Shown here piece by piece: positions 49,770 through 61,070 of a DNA stretch of 64,000 nucleotides (its first letter is position 1; every line of letters begins with the position of its first letter). This DNA is from Balaenoptera acutorostrata (Eukaryota; Chordata; Mammalia; Artiodactyla; Balaenopteridae): contig NC_080074.1 in assembly GCF_949987535.1 (NCBI RefSeq), forward strand, positions 27,301,268 through 27,365,267, given 5' to 3'. Under the pieces are notes generated by a model. That model did not search any database. It saw nothing but the letters and a program-made list of their open reading frames with translations, and was not told the origin of the DNA. The position numbers and the translations under genes are program-made.

Positions 49770-50060
49770 ACCTTATCTAAAAATGAATTCATAATCCTCT
49801 CTCCCAAATCTACTCTTTCTCATTCATTGCCTATGTCTACTTTTGGTATCACCATCCCAGTTTTTCGATTTCTCCCAATACCTTACCAGTCTGTCAATCC
49901 ATTTGCCAGGTCCTCTCAATTCTATCTCCACAATACAGCTCCAAGATATCAGGGTTGGGTAAATATTCCTCTCACATAGCACTACCCTCCAACCCTTCAC
50001 TCTTGGCAGACATCACTTATTGATCACTGCATTCTTTCCCACTTACCTAAGCAAGGCTAA
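49770..50060 (+). repeat. L2-like fragment
   Basis: TATCACCATCCCAGTTTTTC, AATCCATTTGCCAGGTCCTC and ACTGCATTCTTTCCCACTTA loosely follow an L2 internal region. Decayed. Confidence 0.4.
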
Positions 50061-50084
50061 AAGCCATAATAGATCTACTCCTTG

Positions 50085-50222
50085 AATGTTTATTTTATAT
50101 ATAAGGTATCGTGCTAAGCACTTTGCATGCCTTACCTGATTTCTCATAGAAACCCTGTGAAGATAGTCTATTGGTTTTTTCATTGTATAGGTGAGAAAAC
50201 TGAGGCTCAGAGAGTGAGGAGA
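50085..50222 (-). repeat. MIR SINE
   Basis: Antisense MIR: GTATCGTGCTAAGCACTTTG, ATAGGTGAGAAAACTGAGG, CTCAGAGAGTGAGG. Confidence 0.75.
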
Positions 50223-50924
50223 AATACCCTGGTTCCTCCCTTCCTCCAGTCATCTGGTCTTTCTCTGTGGCCACCCATCGATGGAACTCAGCTGGAATTG
50301 GTTGGCAGGGGACCCAGGGAAATAAAGTTTGCAGGAGTTAGCTCCTTGTGGTGCAGAGCAAAGCAGAAGAAGAACAGGGATTGGATCTGAGACCAAACAG
50401 AATGCCTGGTGAGAAGCTTCTTCTGATTTCACAGCCAAAAGGAATGTGTCCTGACTCTGAAAGATGATAGCACTTGATCCAGAAATTTCCTTCTGCACTG
50501 AACACTATTTATCATATTTGCTTGTGTATATAATATGTTATTCACAAGTCTTTTCTCCTTTGGTCGATAGCCTGTAAAATTCTCTTGGGTAAGATACAAG
50601 TGCAAATTATTATCACTCCTGTCATAACGGTTAGCCCCACGCCTTGCTCAATAAATATTATTTAATGAGGAATGATGCATTTTCAATGCCTGTGCTTCTT
50701 TAGACTAAGGAGTATAGCAACATGTCAGGAGGGTATGCCAACTACAAGATAAACACCATACATTTCCCTGGAGAGTCAATTTCACAGTGTGGTAACTTTA
50801 AACACAATTTTTGTATGAAAACAAAAAATGAAATCAAACAAAATGTACATGGTTTTCTTTAAGATAAATTACTTCAAAAAATACTAGGCTCTCTATGTAT
50901 TCATTTTTTAATTCTTTTGTTTTT
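50223..50924. other. Mostly unassigned DNA
   Basis: 50610-50670 (GCCTTGCTCAATAAATATT) resembles an L2 3' tip. Nothing else is supported. Confidence 0.4.
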
Positions 50925-51012
50925 CAACAAGTATTGACTGAGCATTTTCTATATGCCTGGCACTGTTCTAGACAGATCTGACTCCTGCCTTCAGGGATCT
51001 TACAGTCTAGTG
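50925..51012 (-). repeat. MIR/L2-like fragment
   Basis: AAGTATTGACTGAGCATTTTC, GCCTGGCACTGTTCTAGACA and GGGATCTTACAGTCTAGT follow a common mammalian repeat. It is cut on the right by a MER5A. Confidence 0.5.
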
Positions 51013-51217
51013 CAGAATTCTATAAAGAACCGACAGCAAATGTTTTAAGCTTCCTGGGCCAAACATTCCTTGTTGCATTACTCAACTCTTCCTTGTAATA
51101 TGAAAGCAGCCACAGACAACACTGAAATAAATGAGTTTCTATGTTCCAATAAAACTTCATTACAAAAAACAAGCAGCAGGCAGGATTCAGCCAATGGGTC
51201 ATAGTTTGCTGATCCTG
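51013..51217 (+). mobile_element. MER5A hAT-Charlie MITE
   Basis: Sense MER5A: AACATTCCTTGTTGCATTAC, GTTCCAATAAAACTTCATTA, ATAGTTTGCTGATCCTG. TCTAG occurs at both flanks as a possible partial duplication. It is in the opposite orientation to the copy at 21067. Confidence 0.85.
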
Positions 51218-51439
51218 TCTAGCAGGGAAAACAGACATTAAATAATTTAGGACGACACACTGTTAGAGAATAATATAAGATGCTCTATGGGCAAAACCAG
51301 GGTAAGACACTTAGCCCAGGAGCAGGACCAGCTTTGTGGGTGTGCAAGCAGGGCCACTCAGAAGGGACAGTGTGTTTGGTTTAATGCTCTGTTGTCAGCG
51401 TCCTGAAATTCTTAATGATGTTATATTTGAACTTGTGAA

Positions 51440-51830
51440 GTCAGAAAGGACAATGGAGCATGCGTGTGAGCAGAGCTGCTGTGCCAGGCGTTAGTGCACA
51501 CACGTGGGGGCTGGAGCACACAGGCATGGCAGTGGGCAGCACCAAGCACCCGGCCTGGCCTTCTGGTGAGCACGTGCACACCTGGGGCTGTCCAGAGCCC
51601 CTCGGAGCAACGAGGGCAGCCCTGCCTGGGACCTGGACCCAGATTGGTTGATGGCGGCCGCAGCAATAGCAGATGCAGTGGTGGTGGCAGCAGTGGCAGC
51701 AGTGGCAGCCGTGGGAGAGTGGAGCGGTTCCAGGGGCAGTGCTGGGACGCATGGTGGGAGATTGGCTAACCCATTTCTCCCCAGAGCCCGTCCCTGTGGC
51801 ATCTGCACAAATATTAACTCTCTAATCTGA
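51440..51830. other. GC-rich block with GCA/GGT trinucleotide tract
   Basis: A sharp GC-rich island inside an AT-rich transposon. Contains GCGGCCGC at 51656-51663 and a GCAGTGGCAGCAGTGGCAGC tract near 51685-51710. Several frames on both strands are open at once, as expected of repeats without stop-rich codons. I do not take it as a gene. Confidence 0.5.
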
Positions 51831-51854
51831 GCACCAGGACACTCAGGCACTCAG

Positions 51855-52561
51855 GTGGTAAAGCTTGTCAGTAAATTATTACAAATTAAGGGTGTACACA
51901 TTGACACTACAATAAAGCATATCAGGGACTTATTAAAATTCTTCAAAGAATTTAGAATTTCTGGTTTTGAAAACTGTTACAGCATTGCAAACCAAACATA
52001 CATGGGCTTAGAAATAGAAATTAAATGTAAAGATTGTTCCATTCAATAGAATAGAACACTGTCTTCACACAAAGTTTCAGATAAACAAACAATTAACAAG
52101 GAAGACAATATGTAAATGAATTTTCTTATATTTGAAGATACAGTGATAGAATGCATATCAGGCATTTTGAATTATATAAAAATCATGAAGCCACTTTTGG
52201 TTTCTTGTAGATTTTCACAAGTTGCAGGAACTGTCAGAAAACACTAATTAACATTAAATTTGTGTATAAAAATCATATAATTAACTGATTAGGTAATATA
52301 AATGCTATATGTAAATAGCACTTATTTAATTATTTATAAATAATATAAATTTGCATATTAAATTCAGAATTACATGAAACTGATTTGTATGAAGAGTTAA
52401 CTCTTTGTAGAAAATAGTTCCACAGGAATCATCACTTCTAGATGTACTGAAATTTATATTTCAAAATAATTTACCAGATGTGTATCCCAATGTTGTCATA
52501 GCCTATAAAACTCTCTTATCTGCTCTGGTAACAATTGCATTAGTAGATTTTAATTGTCAAA
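51855..52561 (+). pseudogene. hAT transposase relic (ZMYM/TTF-type)
   Basis: hAT transposases excise and insert DNA using an RNase H-like core and a C-terminal dimerisation domain. 51855-52049 encodes LLQIKGVHIDTTIKHIRDLL then KFFKEFRISGFE, which fits the conserved helical stretch seen in ZMYM1-like hAT proteins (LQ-K--DI-TA---I--TL--FK-FR--GF). 52445-52561 encodes DVLKFIFQNNLPDVYPN then VVIAYKTLLSALVTIALVDF, matching the dimerisation domain (DLYPNLWIALRILLT-PVT-AS), but without the usual AERSFSKLK that should follow. The DDE core between them is not readable. Dead. Confidence 0.7.
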
Positions 52562-53060
52562 ATTAAATTTATCAAAAAATATTTGTAATTTTACATTTGC
52601 CAACAGCAACTGACATTGCTTTCAATTATATATATTGAAAAATAAGTTATTAAAAGTACACATTTTTATGACCTAATGAATGAATATGTAGGAAAGCAAA
52701 CCAGAAGAACCTCGGTATCATATTAATCAGTATTATTCATTGTATTCTATAAAATTATGACATCAAAAATATGTTTTACCATTAAAAAACCATTTGTATT
52801 GTTACTCATGTATCACTACACTCATCACATTTTATAAATAATAAAATTATTATAAATAATACAATATTTTAAAAGGAAAAGCTTTATATTTTACCTTTAA
52901 CTGCCCTTTTTTCCCTGCTTTTCGAACAAGGGGTCTGTATTTTCATTTTGCCTTGGACCTCACAAATTATGCAGTTGGTGCTGTCCAGGAATCCAGGCAA
53001 GCTTTCCTGAGGAAATAAGTAGAAAAGCCCAAAAGCAAGAGAGAGCTTGTCACACTAGGG

Positions 53061-53238
53061 CTGTGCTTCTCAAAGGGTGGTCCCGGTACCAGCAGCATGG
53101 CATCACCTGGGATCCTGTGAGAATGGCAGATTCTCAGGCCCCACCATGGAAAATAGGGGGTGGGGGGTGGACCCCAGCAGTCTGATTTTACACTCCCCCC
53201 AGGTGGTCCTGATGCCCCTCAAGTCTGAGAGGCACTGC
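53061..53238 (+). mobile_element. hAT-type MITE
   Basis: Left CTGTGCTTCTCAAAG and right CTGAGAGGCACTG form decayed inverted ends. The inside, AGCAGCATGGCATCACCTGG ... CAGTCTGATTTTACACTCC, is a familiar mammalian hAT MITE pattern; family name uncertain. Flanks CACTAGGG/CTACAGGG match at 5 of 8 positions. Confidence 0.6.
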
Positions 53239-53394
53239 TACAGGGGGACTGAGAGAAGAACGGTGGGTGTGTTGGGAGGTGGGGGAGGAGCCAGGACCGG
53301 GTTCTTAGGACAAGGAGGAGAAAATGGAGGTTTTGAAGCAGGAGTAAAAGCACAAGGTCCTCAAGGGTCAGTACATCCCACCCCCCATCCCCCT

Positions 53395-53872
53395 CCCGAT
53401 CTCGTCTTCTACTGCTCTCCATCCGTCTCAGCCACGGGCCGTCCTCTGACACGTCAGGCAGTCCCCTGCCTCAGGGCCTTTGCGCCAGTGACCTCCTCTT
53501 CTTAGAATGCTTTCACCCCAGGGCCCTCTTGCATTCTTTGGATGTCTGCTCCAATGTTACCTTCTCAGGAAGGCCTTCCCTAGCCACCCTATTTAAAATC
53601 ATCCCCTCAATGCACACATACACACACTCACACCTTGATCCCCTCTTCCCCGTTTTATCTTTCTCCGTTGCACATACCAACACCTAATATATTATACCAC
53701 TTTCTTATTTTTCGGGTTAAGTGTCTATCCTCCCCCATTCCCCACTGGAATGCTAGCTCTACAAAAGTAGTGGTTTTATTCTGTTTCATTTACCGATATA
53801 TTCCCGGGGGCCTAAAAATACTGGTAGAGAGGGAACACTCAATAAATATTTATTGAATGAACAAATGAAGAG
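53395..53872 (+). repeat. L2 LINE 3' part
   Basis: Clear sense L2: GCCTCAGGGCCTTTGCGCC, CAATGTTACCTTCTCAGGAA, GGCCTTCCCTAGCCACCCTA, and the terminus CTCAATAAATATTTATTGAAT. Confidence 0.9.
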
Positions 53873-54534
53873 GTTTCAATTCAAGTAAATACATGACTAT
53901 GATTAATAAGAAAGGGGTTCTCATAACCTGGTTAATAAAGTTGCTAGCAGTTGTTGTTAACTTGAGGCTGTGAGCTGGGTTTATGCATGGAGGTAGAGAC
54001 CACCACAGCTCTGGGAAGGGAAAATTCATGTGCTCCCCTCACCTCCTCGCTTGCAGGGGTTGAGGCCACGTTACTATCCTGTCCAAAGGACTGTGAGTAG
54101 AAGAGGCATGACCAGACCGTGGATGTTAATGGGAGTATCTCCTCCACTTCTTCCGTCTCATTTGGCTGTGACCACGCATGTTTGTGCGGAGCTACAAGGT
54201 CAATGCAGAGAGGAAAGTTCCTTAGGCTTTCTGTGAGGGAGAAATAAACCTTTGTTGTGATAACAGCATTGAAATTTCAGGGCTTATTTGTTACTGCACT
54301 GTAGCCTAGCCTAGCCTGACGGCTAGAGTCATTATCAACAAGCAGAGATAGAGAGCAAATTCAGAAAAGTTGAATCTTCAGAGCAATTCTACTATGAAGG
54401 ATATGTATTTGGTAGCTTTAAGGAAGATCCTGGACCTTGTCCACAGGTGTAAGTATACGAAAATGCCACCTGACAATGTCCCAGTTCTAAAAGGCAGAAA
54501 CTATGAAATGAACACGTAAAAGTATACAGAGGCA
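53873..54534. other. Unassigned DNA
   Basis: No supported gene or repeat. Confidence 0.45.
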
Positions 54535-54745
54535 GAATCTATAAGTATGGACTATGGATCAGTCTGTCTAGGTTTGATTCTCAGCTGTCCCACTTACTGA
54601 CCTTGACCAAGCTAATTAGCCCTCTGGGCCTCAGTTTCCTCACATGTAAATAAGGATAAGAATATTAACTACTTCGAGAATTGTTAGAGGATTGGATGAA
54701 GTAAGGGAAGTAAAGTACTGGGTTCTCAGTGCTTGACACAAACTC
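54535..54745 (+). repeat. MIR SINE (first of a cluster of three)
   Basis: Sense MIR: CCACTTACTGACCTTGACCA, GGCCTCAGTTTCCTCACATG, GAGGATTGGATGAAG. Confidence 0.85.
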
Positions 54746-54895
54746 ATTACATTTTCACAGCAACTCCATGGGCTAGATACTATTTTTACCCCCGTTTTAT
54801 AGATGATGAAGCAGTTGCATAGAGAGATTAAATAACTTACCCAAGGTCATGCAGCTAGTAAGTAATGGAGCTGGGATCTGACCTCTGCAGTCTGA
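54746..54895 (-). repeat. MIR SINE (second of cluster, inverted)
   Basis: Antisense MIR: TTTATAGATGATGAAGCAGT, AACTTACCCAAGGTCATGCA, GAGCTGGGATCTGACC. Confidence 0.85.
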
Positions 54896-54904
54896 CGGGA
54901 GGGA

Positions 54905-55172
54905 CGGGGTTGAATCCTGAGCTGGGAGTTAGGCGGACTGCAGGCAAATCTCAGCCCCAACACTCACTAATCAGTTGACTTTGAAACAGCAACTTAGCTT
55001 TTTGCGGTTGTGATTTCTCTATCTCTTAAATTAGGGAAATTGTAATATGAAAAATAATAGTAATCCCTACAACATCAGGCAGTTGTTGAAGGCCAGCTGG
55101 GATAGTGTTATAAAGCACCTCCCACATGCCTGGCCCAGAGGAGATGCTTGCTGAGTGTTAGCTACTGTTGTA
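54905..55172 (+). repeat. MIR SINE (third of cluster)
   Basis: Sense MIR: AATCTCAGCCCCAACACTCA, CAGGCAGTTGTTGAAGG, GCTGAGTGTTAGCTACTG. Confidence 0.75.
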
Positions 55173-57375
55173 ATGACAACATCCCGCGTGGCCACAGTCT
55201 GAGCAGCTGTCTGGAATACAGTCACAATATAGTGGGCCACTGGTCAGTCTCTTCTGCTCCTCACTGGAGTTTATGGGGAGACCTATTCCCTTGCCCTGGT
55301 ATCACACATCTAATGTAATAGTGCAGCCCAGGTAACCGAGGGCAGCCCCATTTCCATTCCCCAGGATACATGTGGGATGGGGGGCTCCAAAGCAGGGTCC
55401 CCTCCATCCCACCACCACCACCATGACAGCTTTTCCCTACGAGGCCTGCCTCTCTCATCCCCCTAGAAGCCTATTAAGGCTTCTCTCTTTGGGTTAGGCC
55501 AACCTGGCCTCCTATCTGCAGGTCAGAGAACAAGGGGATTAACAACTCAGGAAATCTCTGCTGCCTGCATGTATGCCCCGCTCCTTACCACTTTCATCCC
55601 GAGGCAAAAGAAGCTACTGATTTTCCGAATCATCATCAACAACAAGAAAGTTCCATAGAATCATGACAACCAGCTCCGCTGTATTGTTCAGATGCCAATT
55701 CTTTGAAAATCCACAGTCCTCTGATGACAGCAATGTGGGTACCGGTGAGTAGGGTGAGTGGATGGGGGACAGGTCTTAGGGTTGGATATAGTCTTAGGTT
55801 TGGTTTCAACCTGCCTCCAGGGCAATATTGGCCTAGATGCTGCCATCATAGCTTGAGGACTCATTACTCCCTAGTGGCCACTGTGGGTTTTACCAGATAG
55901 AACAAAGAGCAGCAAAAGATGCAGGAACAGTGGTTAGCTAAGGAAACGGCATTTCCCAGGGAAACAGCGTCCTGTGAACTGTCACAGCATTTTAGGTCTT
56001 TCAGAGATGTTCCTGTTTTCATCTTTCCTCAGTACTTCCTGTTTCTCTTTCACTTAGTTTCTTTCTCCTTCACTATGCCTATCTCCCTTTCTTCTTGATC
56101 TTCCTCTCCCCTTCCTTGCTACCCTCCTCCTTCCCTGCCTTCCTCCTCTAACAGCTATGATCTTTCATATGTGTTGAATCTGTATTGCTGTTCCCCGTTA
56201 TTAACAACTAGGACAATTTATCCCCCCAAATAGAAGTGACCAGATTTAACAAAAAAAAAACACACAGCACCCAGGTAAACTGGACTTGTAGATAAACTTA
56301 TACCAAAAAGATTATTTGTTGTTTTTCTGAACTTTAAATTTACTTGGGCATCTGACAGTGTATTTGGCAGCCCTACCACCAACTAACTGTAGGTCAGTGT
56401 GGGTCTCGAATAATGTTTGTCCTGTGAATCAGTGGCTTTTAGAAATGAAAGACATGTCCCATACTTGCTCTGTGGTAAACTTCATAACGCTATTATTATT
56501 TTTAAAAGGTGAGGAACCAATATTCCCTGAACCCTCCACATAGCAGTTTTTGATTTCTTGCTTTTTTATAATGCCTACATCTTCAAGGAGCTTTTCTTTG
56601 AAGGCAGCTGGCCTTCTTAGGGCATCCCCAAGCCTAGCAACCCCTGGGCAACCCCCCAGAGGCTGGAGAAGGCCGTAGCTCAGAGAGCAAAGAGTTCCAA
56701 GTGGTCAAATTTCAACAGGAATGTCAGGCCTCTGTGAGGGGGAAGGTTACTTCTGCAGGGGGTGAGGGGAAGGGTGGATTATAATATTTTTCTTTCGTTA
56801 TCACCTCTTTGCCTCTTATTTGCTGTATCTCCACAGTCACAGTGTGTGTGGGGTTGGTGGGGTGGAGTGGGGAATACTCCCCCTTTCTTATGTTCCTTTG
56901 GCGCTATTTGCGAGAGAAGCTTACAAGAGAAGGAGTGATGGCCAAGTCTCCCCAGATGACACTGAGCTCAATCACTGCTGACAGTTAATACCTAGTTAAT
57001 ACCTGGCCTCCAAGCCGGATAGCCTTCCTGTCTGCTGGTGTCTGAACAAACACAGCAGGCATTTAAAGGTCACGGGGTTGCATGAGGTCAGCAGGGCCCG
57101 ACCTTCCGAAAGCTGTGGTCATCTCCCCTCCACACTGAGAACATTTTTAAACGACTCCAGAAGCTACAGCTCCTCTTCCCCAAGGCACTGCCAGGGCCTG
57201 CAGCCAGGCCCTGCCGTTTCTGAGTGGCGTGGTCCAGGCCGGGCTTTCTGCTCTCCCTGCTGGAGGCCCGCCATCCTTATTGAGTGTATTTCCAAGAAAG
57301 CAGTTGACAGGCTTGGCAGTGCTATTCCTGGAAATGTTCAATAGGCCATCTTCTGGCAGGGGCCGCTGCTGACGG
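55173..57375. other. Unassigned DNA
   Basis: No gene or clear repeat. 56030-56150 is pyrimidine-rich. 56978-57003 holds a short tandem TTAATACCTAG/TTAATACCTGG. 57028-57080 has a FOX-like GAACAAACAC. Confidence 0.4.
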
Positions 57376-57768
57376 ATGGGTCGGAAGGGGAGACCACGTG
57401 CTCAGCGCCATCTCCACCCCGGCCTATTCCCAGGTGCCTCCGAGCAACAGCCGTCCCCAAATACCACGGGCTGTCAGCTGGGGGGGCTGCGGGCCTCTGC
57501 GGGCCTCACTTCCTCCCTGGCAGGGCAGCTGCCAGCGAGCTTGCTGCTAAATGAAGACAGGCGTCCTGTGACTATAAATTATAACACACAGCAGCTCCAG
57601 CTGATGCACTGCCTGTCCCGCAGGAAACTCCACAGGGGACACTTGCCTGCTGCCAAAGGGCATTCTAGACAGTGGCTTCAGCTCTTGTGGCAGCCTCGGG
57701 AGAGAGGCCAAGCCTGTCGCTGGGCAGAGGAGCCCTGGCAACTCCCAGAGGCTGGAACTTCCGTCTGA
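57376..57768 (+). other. 130-codon open frame in GC-rich DNA, unknown
   Basis: Runs from ATG (MGRKGRPRAQRHLHPG) to TGA in a GC-rich island. Composition is Gln/Leu/Arg-rich, with no domain I recognise, no signal peptide and no splice support. The minus strand is also partly open. Most likely a chance frame. Confidence 0.12.
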
Positions 57769-57794
57769 TGTGGGGCGCAGTCCCGACCTTGGCT

Positions 57795-58014
57795 TTTCTG
57801 CCTCTGCACTATTAACCTTCAGGGCCAGAGACTTCTTTGTGGGAGTAGTCTGTGCACCGTCGGATGTCTAGCAGCATCCTTGGCCCCCGCCCACTGGATG
57901 CCAGTAGCACCTGTACCTGCGCCCTCCTCCGCCAGTTGTGTCAACCAAAAATACCTCCAGACATTTCCAAATGTCCCCTGAAAGGCAAAGTTGCCGTTGG
58001 TTGAGATCCACCGG
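57795..58014 (-). mobile_element. MER20 hAT-Charlie MITE
   Basis: Reversed MER20: TCGGATGTCTAGCAGCATCC, CACTGGATGCCAGTAGCACC, CTCCAGACATTTCCAAATGT, ending TTGAGATCCACCGG. Confidence 0.85.
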
Positions 58015-58084
58015 TATACAGGAAAGGAGAAGGGGGCCTTTTGAGGGTGATGCCAGAGAGGGAAAGACAGAATTGCAGAATTTG

Positions 58085-58245
58085 GTCTCCATTTGAGCTG
58101 TGTGATGCCAGGCAAGTCAGAGAAACCTTGGGCCTCAGTTTTCTTATCTCTAAAATGGAAAGAAACAGAAGGGCAAACCAAGGGAGTGGGGAGATCAGTT
58201 GAGATAATGCATGGTAGGCACTTTGAGAGGTATTAAAGCACCACA
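58085..58245 (+). repeat. MIR SINE
   Basis: Sense MIR: GCTGTGTGATGCCAGGCAAG, GGGCCTCAGTTTTCTTATCT, GAGATAATGCATGGTAGGC. Confidence 0.75.
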
Positions 58246-59482
58246 GAGAACATCATAGCAGTAGATTACCTGATGCTTGAATCCTTCCCTACCTCAAAGG
58301 GTCTGGCTCCCTTTGAAAGGAAAAAATAGCTGAACATTTATAAAATTCCCAAGATTCTTAAAAAAGAAACAAATACTTTAGAAAGCTTTTCTCTTTATTC
58401 TTATTTTTTCTTCTGAATTCAAACAAGATTAAGTATGCTATGACTGCCTGAGGTTAATGAACATGATTTTTTCTTATCTTCCTTGAAAGAGGTTTTGTAT
58501 CTTTTCTTTTTTTTACCAACACCCTAGAAATTGCACCCCTCCAGTGAAAGAACAGAAAGTAAGAATGGGAGGGTCCTTCTATTTTCTTCATAAAATTAGT
58601 ACCTTTTTCTTTATAATTTATAACAAAACCAATAAATGAAACCCCACAGCCCTATAGAAAGACACTGTTGCTTTAAATGAGCTTTGCTGTTATATAATTC
58701 TCTGGCTGACTTCACCCAGCCAGCTTTCAAGGAACTGTAAAGAAATCTTTAAACGCTAATATTTCTCTTATTCACACTGGCAGAAAAACACAAAGGAAAT
58801 GGGCAACCTGAACTACCTCAATGGTGAAAAGTGAAGAGCCAAGTCCTTGATGACAGGTCTACACATGCCACCCCTGCACCCCTGCACCAGCCCTGGTCTT
58901 GGGGTCCTTGTCAAGCTCCAGGCAGCCATGGCCCTTCCTTTGTGGCTGTTGTCCATTGGAAGAGCCAAGGCCACATTTGCTTTGGGAAACAAGACACTGT
59001 AATTAATCAAAGAAAACAAAAACAGCTTCTTTTCCATAATGGGCCCATCGAAGGGCTTTTCTAGGAAAACCCCCGATCAAGCTGTTCCTTCTATTTACCT
59101 AAAGGCTAACAGCCAAGGGAGGGGGTTGGAGGGGTGTGTGAGGAGGTATCCATGGAAGTTTATTCCCAAATAGTCCCTTCCCAGAAAAAGACTTCATTGT
59201 GCTAATTCAAAGCGCTGAGCATCAGCTAACAGCAGGGGCCCCGTGGAAGAAATCAAGTCTCCTCTTTCTGAGGCATCACTGATCCTGTACCGACCCAAGA
59301 ACTCATCCTCTTCTACATAACTATTCTGATCAGACAGGATTCCCAGAGGGGACCTGGGAAGTGAGACTCTGAACCAAACTAATGAAGAAGTGTCAGAAAA
59401 GGCAGCCAAGCAGCACTGTTGTAAAACCAACTCTTACCACATGCTTACCTCGTTAGAGAAGTAAACACAGTGTAATTCTGGC
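58246..59482. other. Unassigned DNA
   Basis: No supported gene or repeat. Confidence 0.45.
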
Positions 59483-59991
59483 ACAGTGGTTCCCCCTTAC
59501 CCGGGAGGGATACATTTCAAGACCCCCCAGGGGATGCCTGAAACCTCGGATAATACTATATATATATACTATAGATAATATGTTTTCTCCTACACGTAAA
59601 TACCTGTGAGAAAGTTTTGTTTATAAATTAGGCACAGGAAGAGAATATCCCAATTGCCAGCATCACTACCCTTGTGCTTTGGGGCCATTATTAAGTAAAA
59701 GAAAAGTTACTTGAACACAAGCACTGTGATACTATGACAATTGATCTGATAACCAAGACACTTACTGACTAACTAATAGGTGGGATGCGCTGGACAAAGG
59801 GATGATTCTCGTCCCGGGCAGGATGGAGCTGGAAGATGCAAGATTTCACCACGTGACTCAAAATGGCATGCAATTTAAAGCTTATGAGTTGTTTATTTCT
59901 GGGATTTTGCATTTAACATATTCAGACTGAGGTTGTCTGTGGGTAAGTGAAACCATGAAAAGCAAAAGCATGGATAAGGGAGGGGTTACTG
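59483..59991 (+). mobile_element. MER2-type Tigger MITE, near complete
   Basis: The left end CAGTGGTTCCCCCTTACCC and the right end in reverse, CAGTAACCCCTCCCTTATCC, are inverted repeats. The interior GATACATTTCAAGACCCCCC, ATGCCTGAAACCTCGGATAA, AAATTAGGCACAGGAAGAG fits MER2 (TcMar-Tigger). The usual TA duplication is no longer visible. Confidence 0.85.
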
Positions 59992-60011
59992 TGCTAGGTA
60001 AAGACAGGTAG

Positions 60012-60190
60012 GGTTGGGACTAGGGTGAGGAGGGTGAGGCATCACCTCTGGTGTAAAATTTAAAGATACCAAATAAACCCAGCCATCAAATAAATAATAT
60101 AAATAACATTCTAATGCAATATGTTAAAAAATCAAAATTAATGTCAAAAATTCATGATGAACAAAATATCAGAATTTAAAGACAGGATCT
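60012..60190 (+). repeat. Ancient repeat A, paired with 62195-62375
   Basis: GGACTAGGGTGAGGAGGGTG ... TCAAAATTAATGTCAAAAAT ... CATGATGAACAAAATATC. The same text in the same order occurs at 62195-62375. I recall this as a mammalian DNA-transposon-like repeat but cannot name it. Confidence 0.7.
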
Positions 60191-60274
60191 GGTTTCCCAA
60201 GTACTGTTATGTTCCCAGTGACCAGCACTTGACTTCGAATGGACTCATAGGTCTCGGTGAAGCAGGGTAACCAA

Positions 60275-60455
60275 AGGAGCCAGGATTCAGAGTCAGAGAC
60301 AGAAGAGCAGCCTATGGCTATGTGGCTTTCAGCATATTCCCAGCCTCTCTGAGTTCTGGTTCTCATTTGTAGAGTGGGCTTAATATTGGCCTCACCTGCC
60401 TCACAGGGGTTGTTAGGACCAAATAAGGTCTTGTTCACGAGAGCATTTGATAAAC
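60275..60455 (+). repeat. MIR SINE
   Basis: Sense MIR: TTCAGAGTCAGAGACAGAAG, CCCAGCCTCTCTGAGTTCTG, CACAGGGGTTGTTAGGACC. Confidence 0.7.
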
Positions 60456-60644
60456 TGTTTATCTTTGAAAAGATAAACAAAGTAACCTAAGGCATCCTTG
60501 AAATGGATAACAGAAAGTATAATAATAATACTGGAAATTGTAGTAGAAGGTGATATGGGACATACTTGGGGAGGGAAGGAGAGAAAAGGCAGGAGAGAAG
60601 AAAAGGGTGGAGGGGTAGGGCAGGCTGTGTGCTGGGAAGTGGGA

Positions 60645-60840
60645 GGAGCCCAGATTCCAGATTCTGACCTGAATTCAAGTCTCTGCTCAGCTATTTACAA
60701 CTTGCAGAGCTTCGGCCCATTTTCCAGCCTCTCTGAGCCTCAGTTTTCTCATTCTTAAAATGGGGACAATAATGCATTGACCATGTGAAATAATGTGTGC
60801 ACAGCACCCAGTATGGTCTGGTACAAACTAGGTGTTAACC
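60645..60840 (+). repeat. MIR SINE
   Basis: Sense MIR: GAATTCAAGTCTCTGCTCAG, CTGAGCCTCAGTTTTCTCAT, TAAAATGGGGACAATAATGC. Confidence 0.85.
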
Positions 60841-60847
60841 CCTTTCA

Positions 60848-60885
<38 letters not shown>
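60848..60885. repeat. (CA)n microsatellite
   Basis: About 19 uninterrupted CA units, length likely variable. Confidence 0.98.
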
Positions 60886-60887
<2 letters not shown>

Positions 60888-60929
60888 CCCTGCGTGCTTA
60901 CACCCATACCCCAGACTTCTCCCGTGAAG

Positions 60930-61070
60930 AGTAAAGAAAGGGTAAGAAGGAGAGAAACAGGAGAGGAAGGAAGAATATAAGCCAAGATTGGAGGAGGTAA
61001 GAGAATAGAATAGAGAGGGGGAAAAGAGAGAGGAAAGGAAGGAGGAAGGAAAGGAAGAGAAGAAAGTGGG
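60930..61070 (+). repeat. GA/GGAA-rich purine tract
   Basis: Mostly purine, with GGAAGGAGGAAGGAAAGGAAG at 61036-61056. Simple-sequence DNA. Confidence 0.85.

Larger units (their letters stand above)
51323..52983 (+). mobile_element. Decayed hAT-Tip100/Zaphod-like DNA transposon, end to end
   Basis: The left end CAGGACCAGCTTTGTG and the right end read in reverse, CAGCACCAACTGCATAATTTGTG, form terminal inverted repeats. Flanking 8-mers CCCAGGAG (51315-51322) and TCCAGGAA (52984-52991) differ only by two transitions, fitting an old 8-bp hAT duplication. Transposase pieces lie at 51855-52049 and 52445-52561. The right arm (CGAACAAGGGGTCTG, ATTTTCATTTTGCC) follows the pattern I recall for Zaphod-class ends. 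A GC-rich block (51440-51830) lies between the left arm and the transposase. Confidence 0.78.

Noticed and set aside
51460..51850. Protein gene with Ala/Gly-rich product
   Set aside because: Four or more frames on both strands are open at once because of GC-rich trinucleotide repeats; no domain or splice support.
53077..53505. 142-codon open frame
   Set aside because: It runs from a hAT MITE into an L2 and has no independent support.
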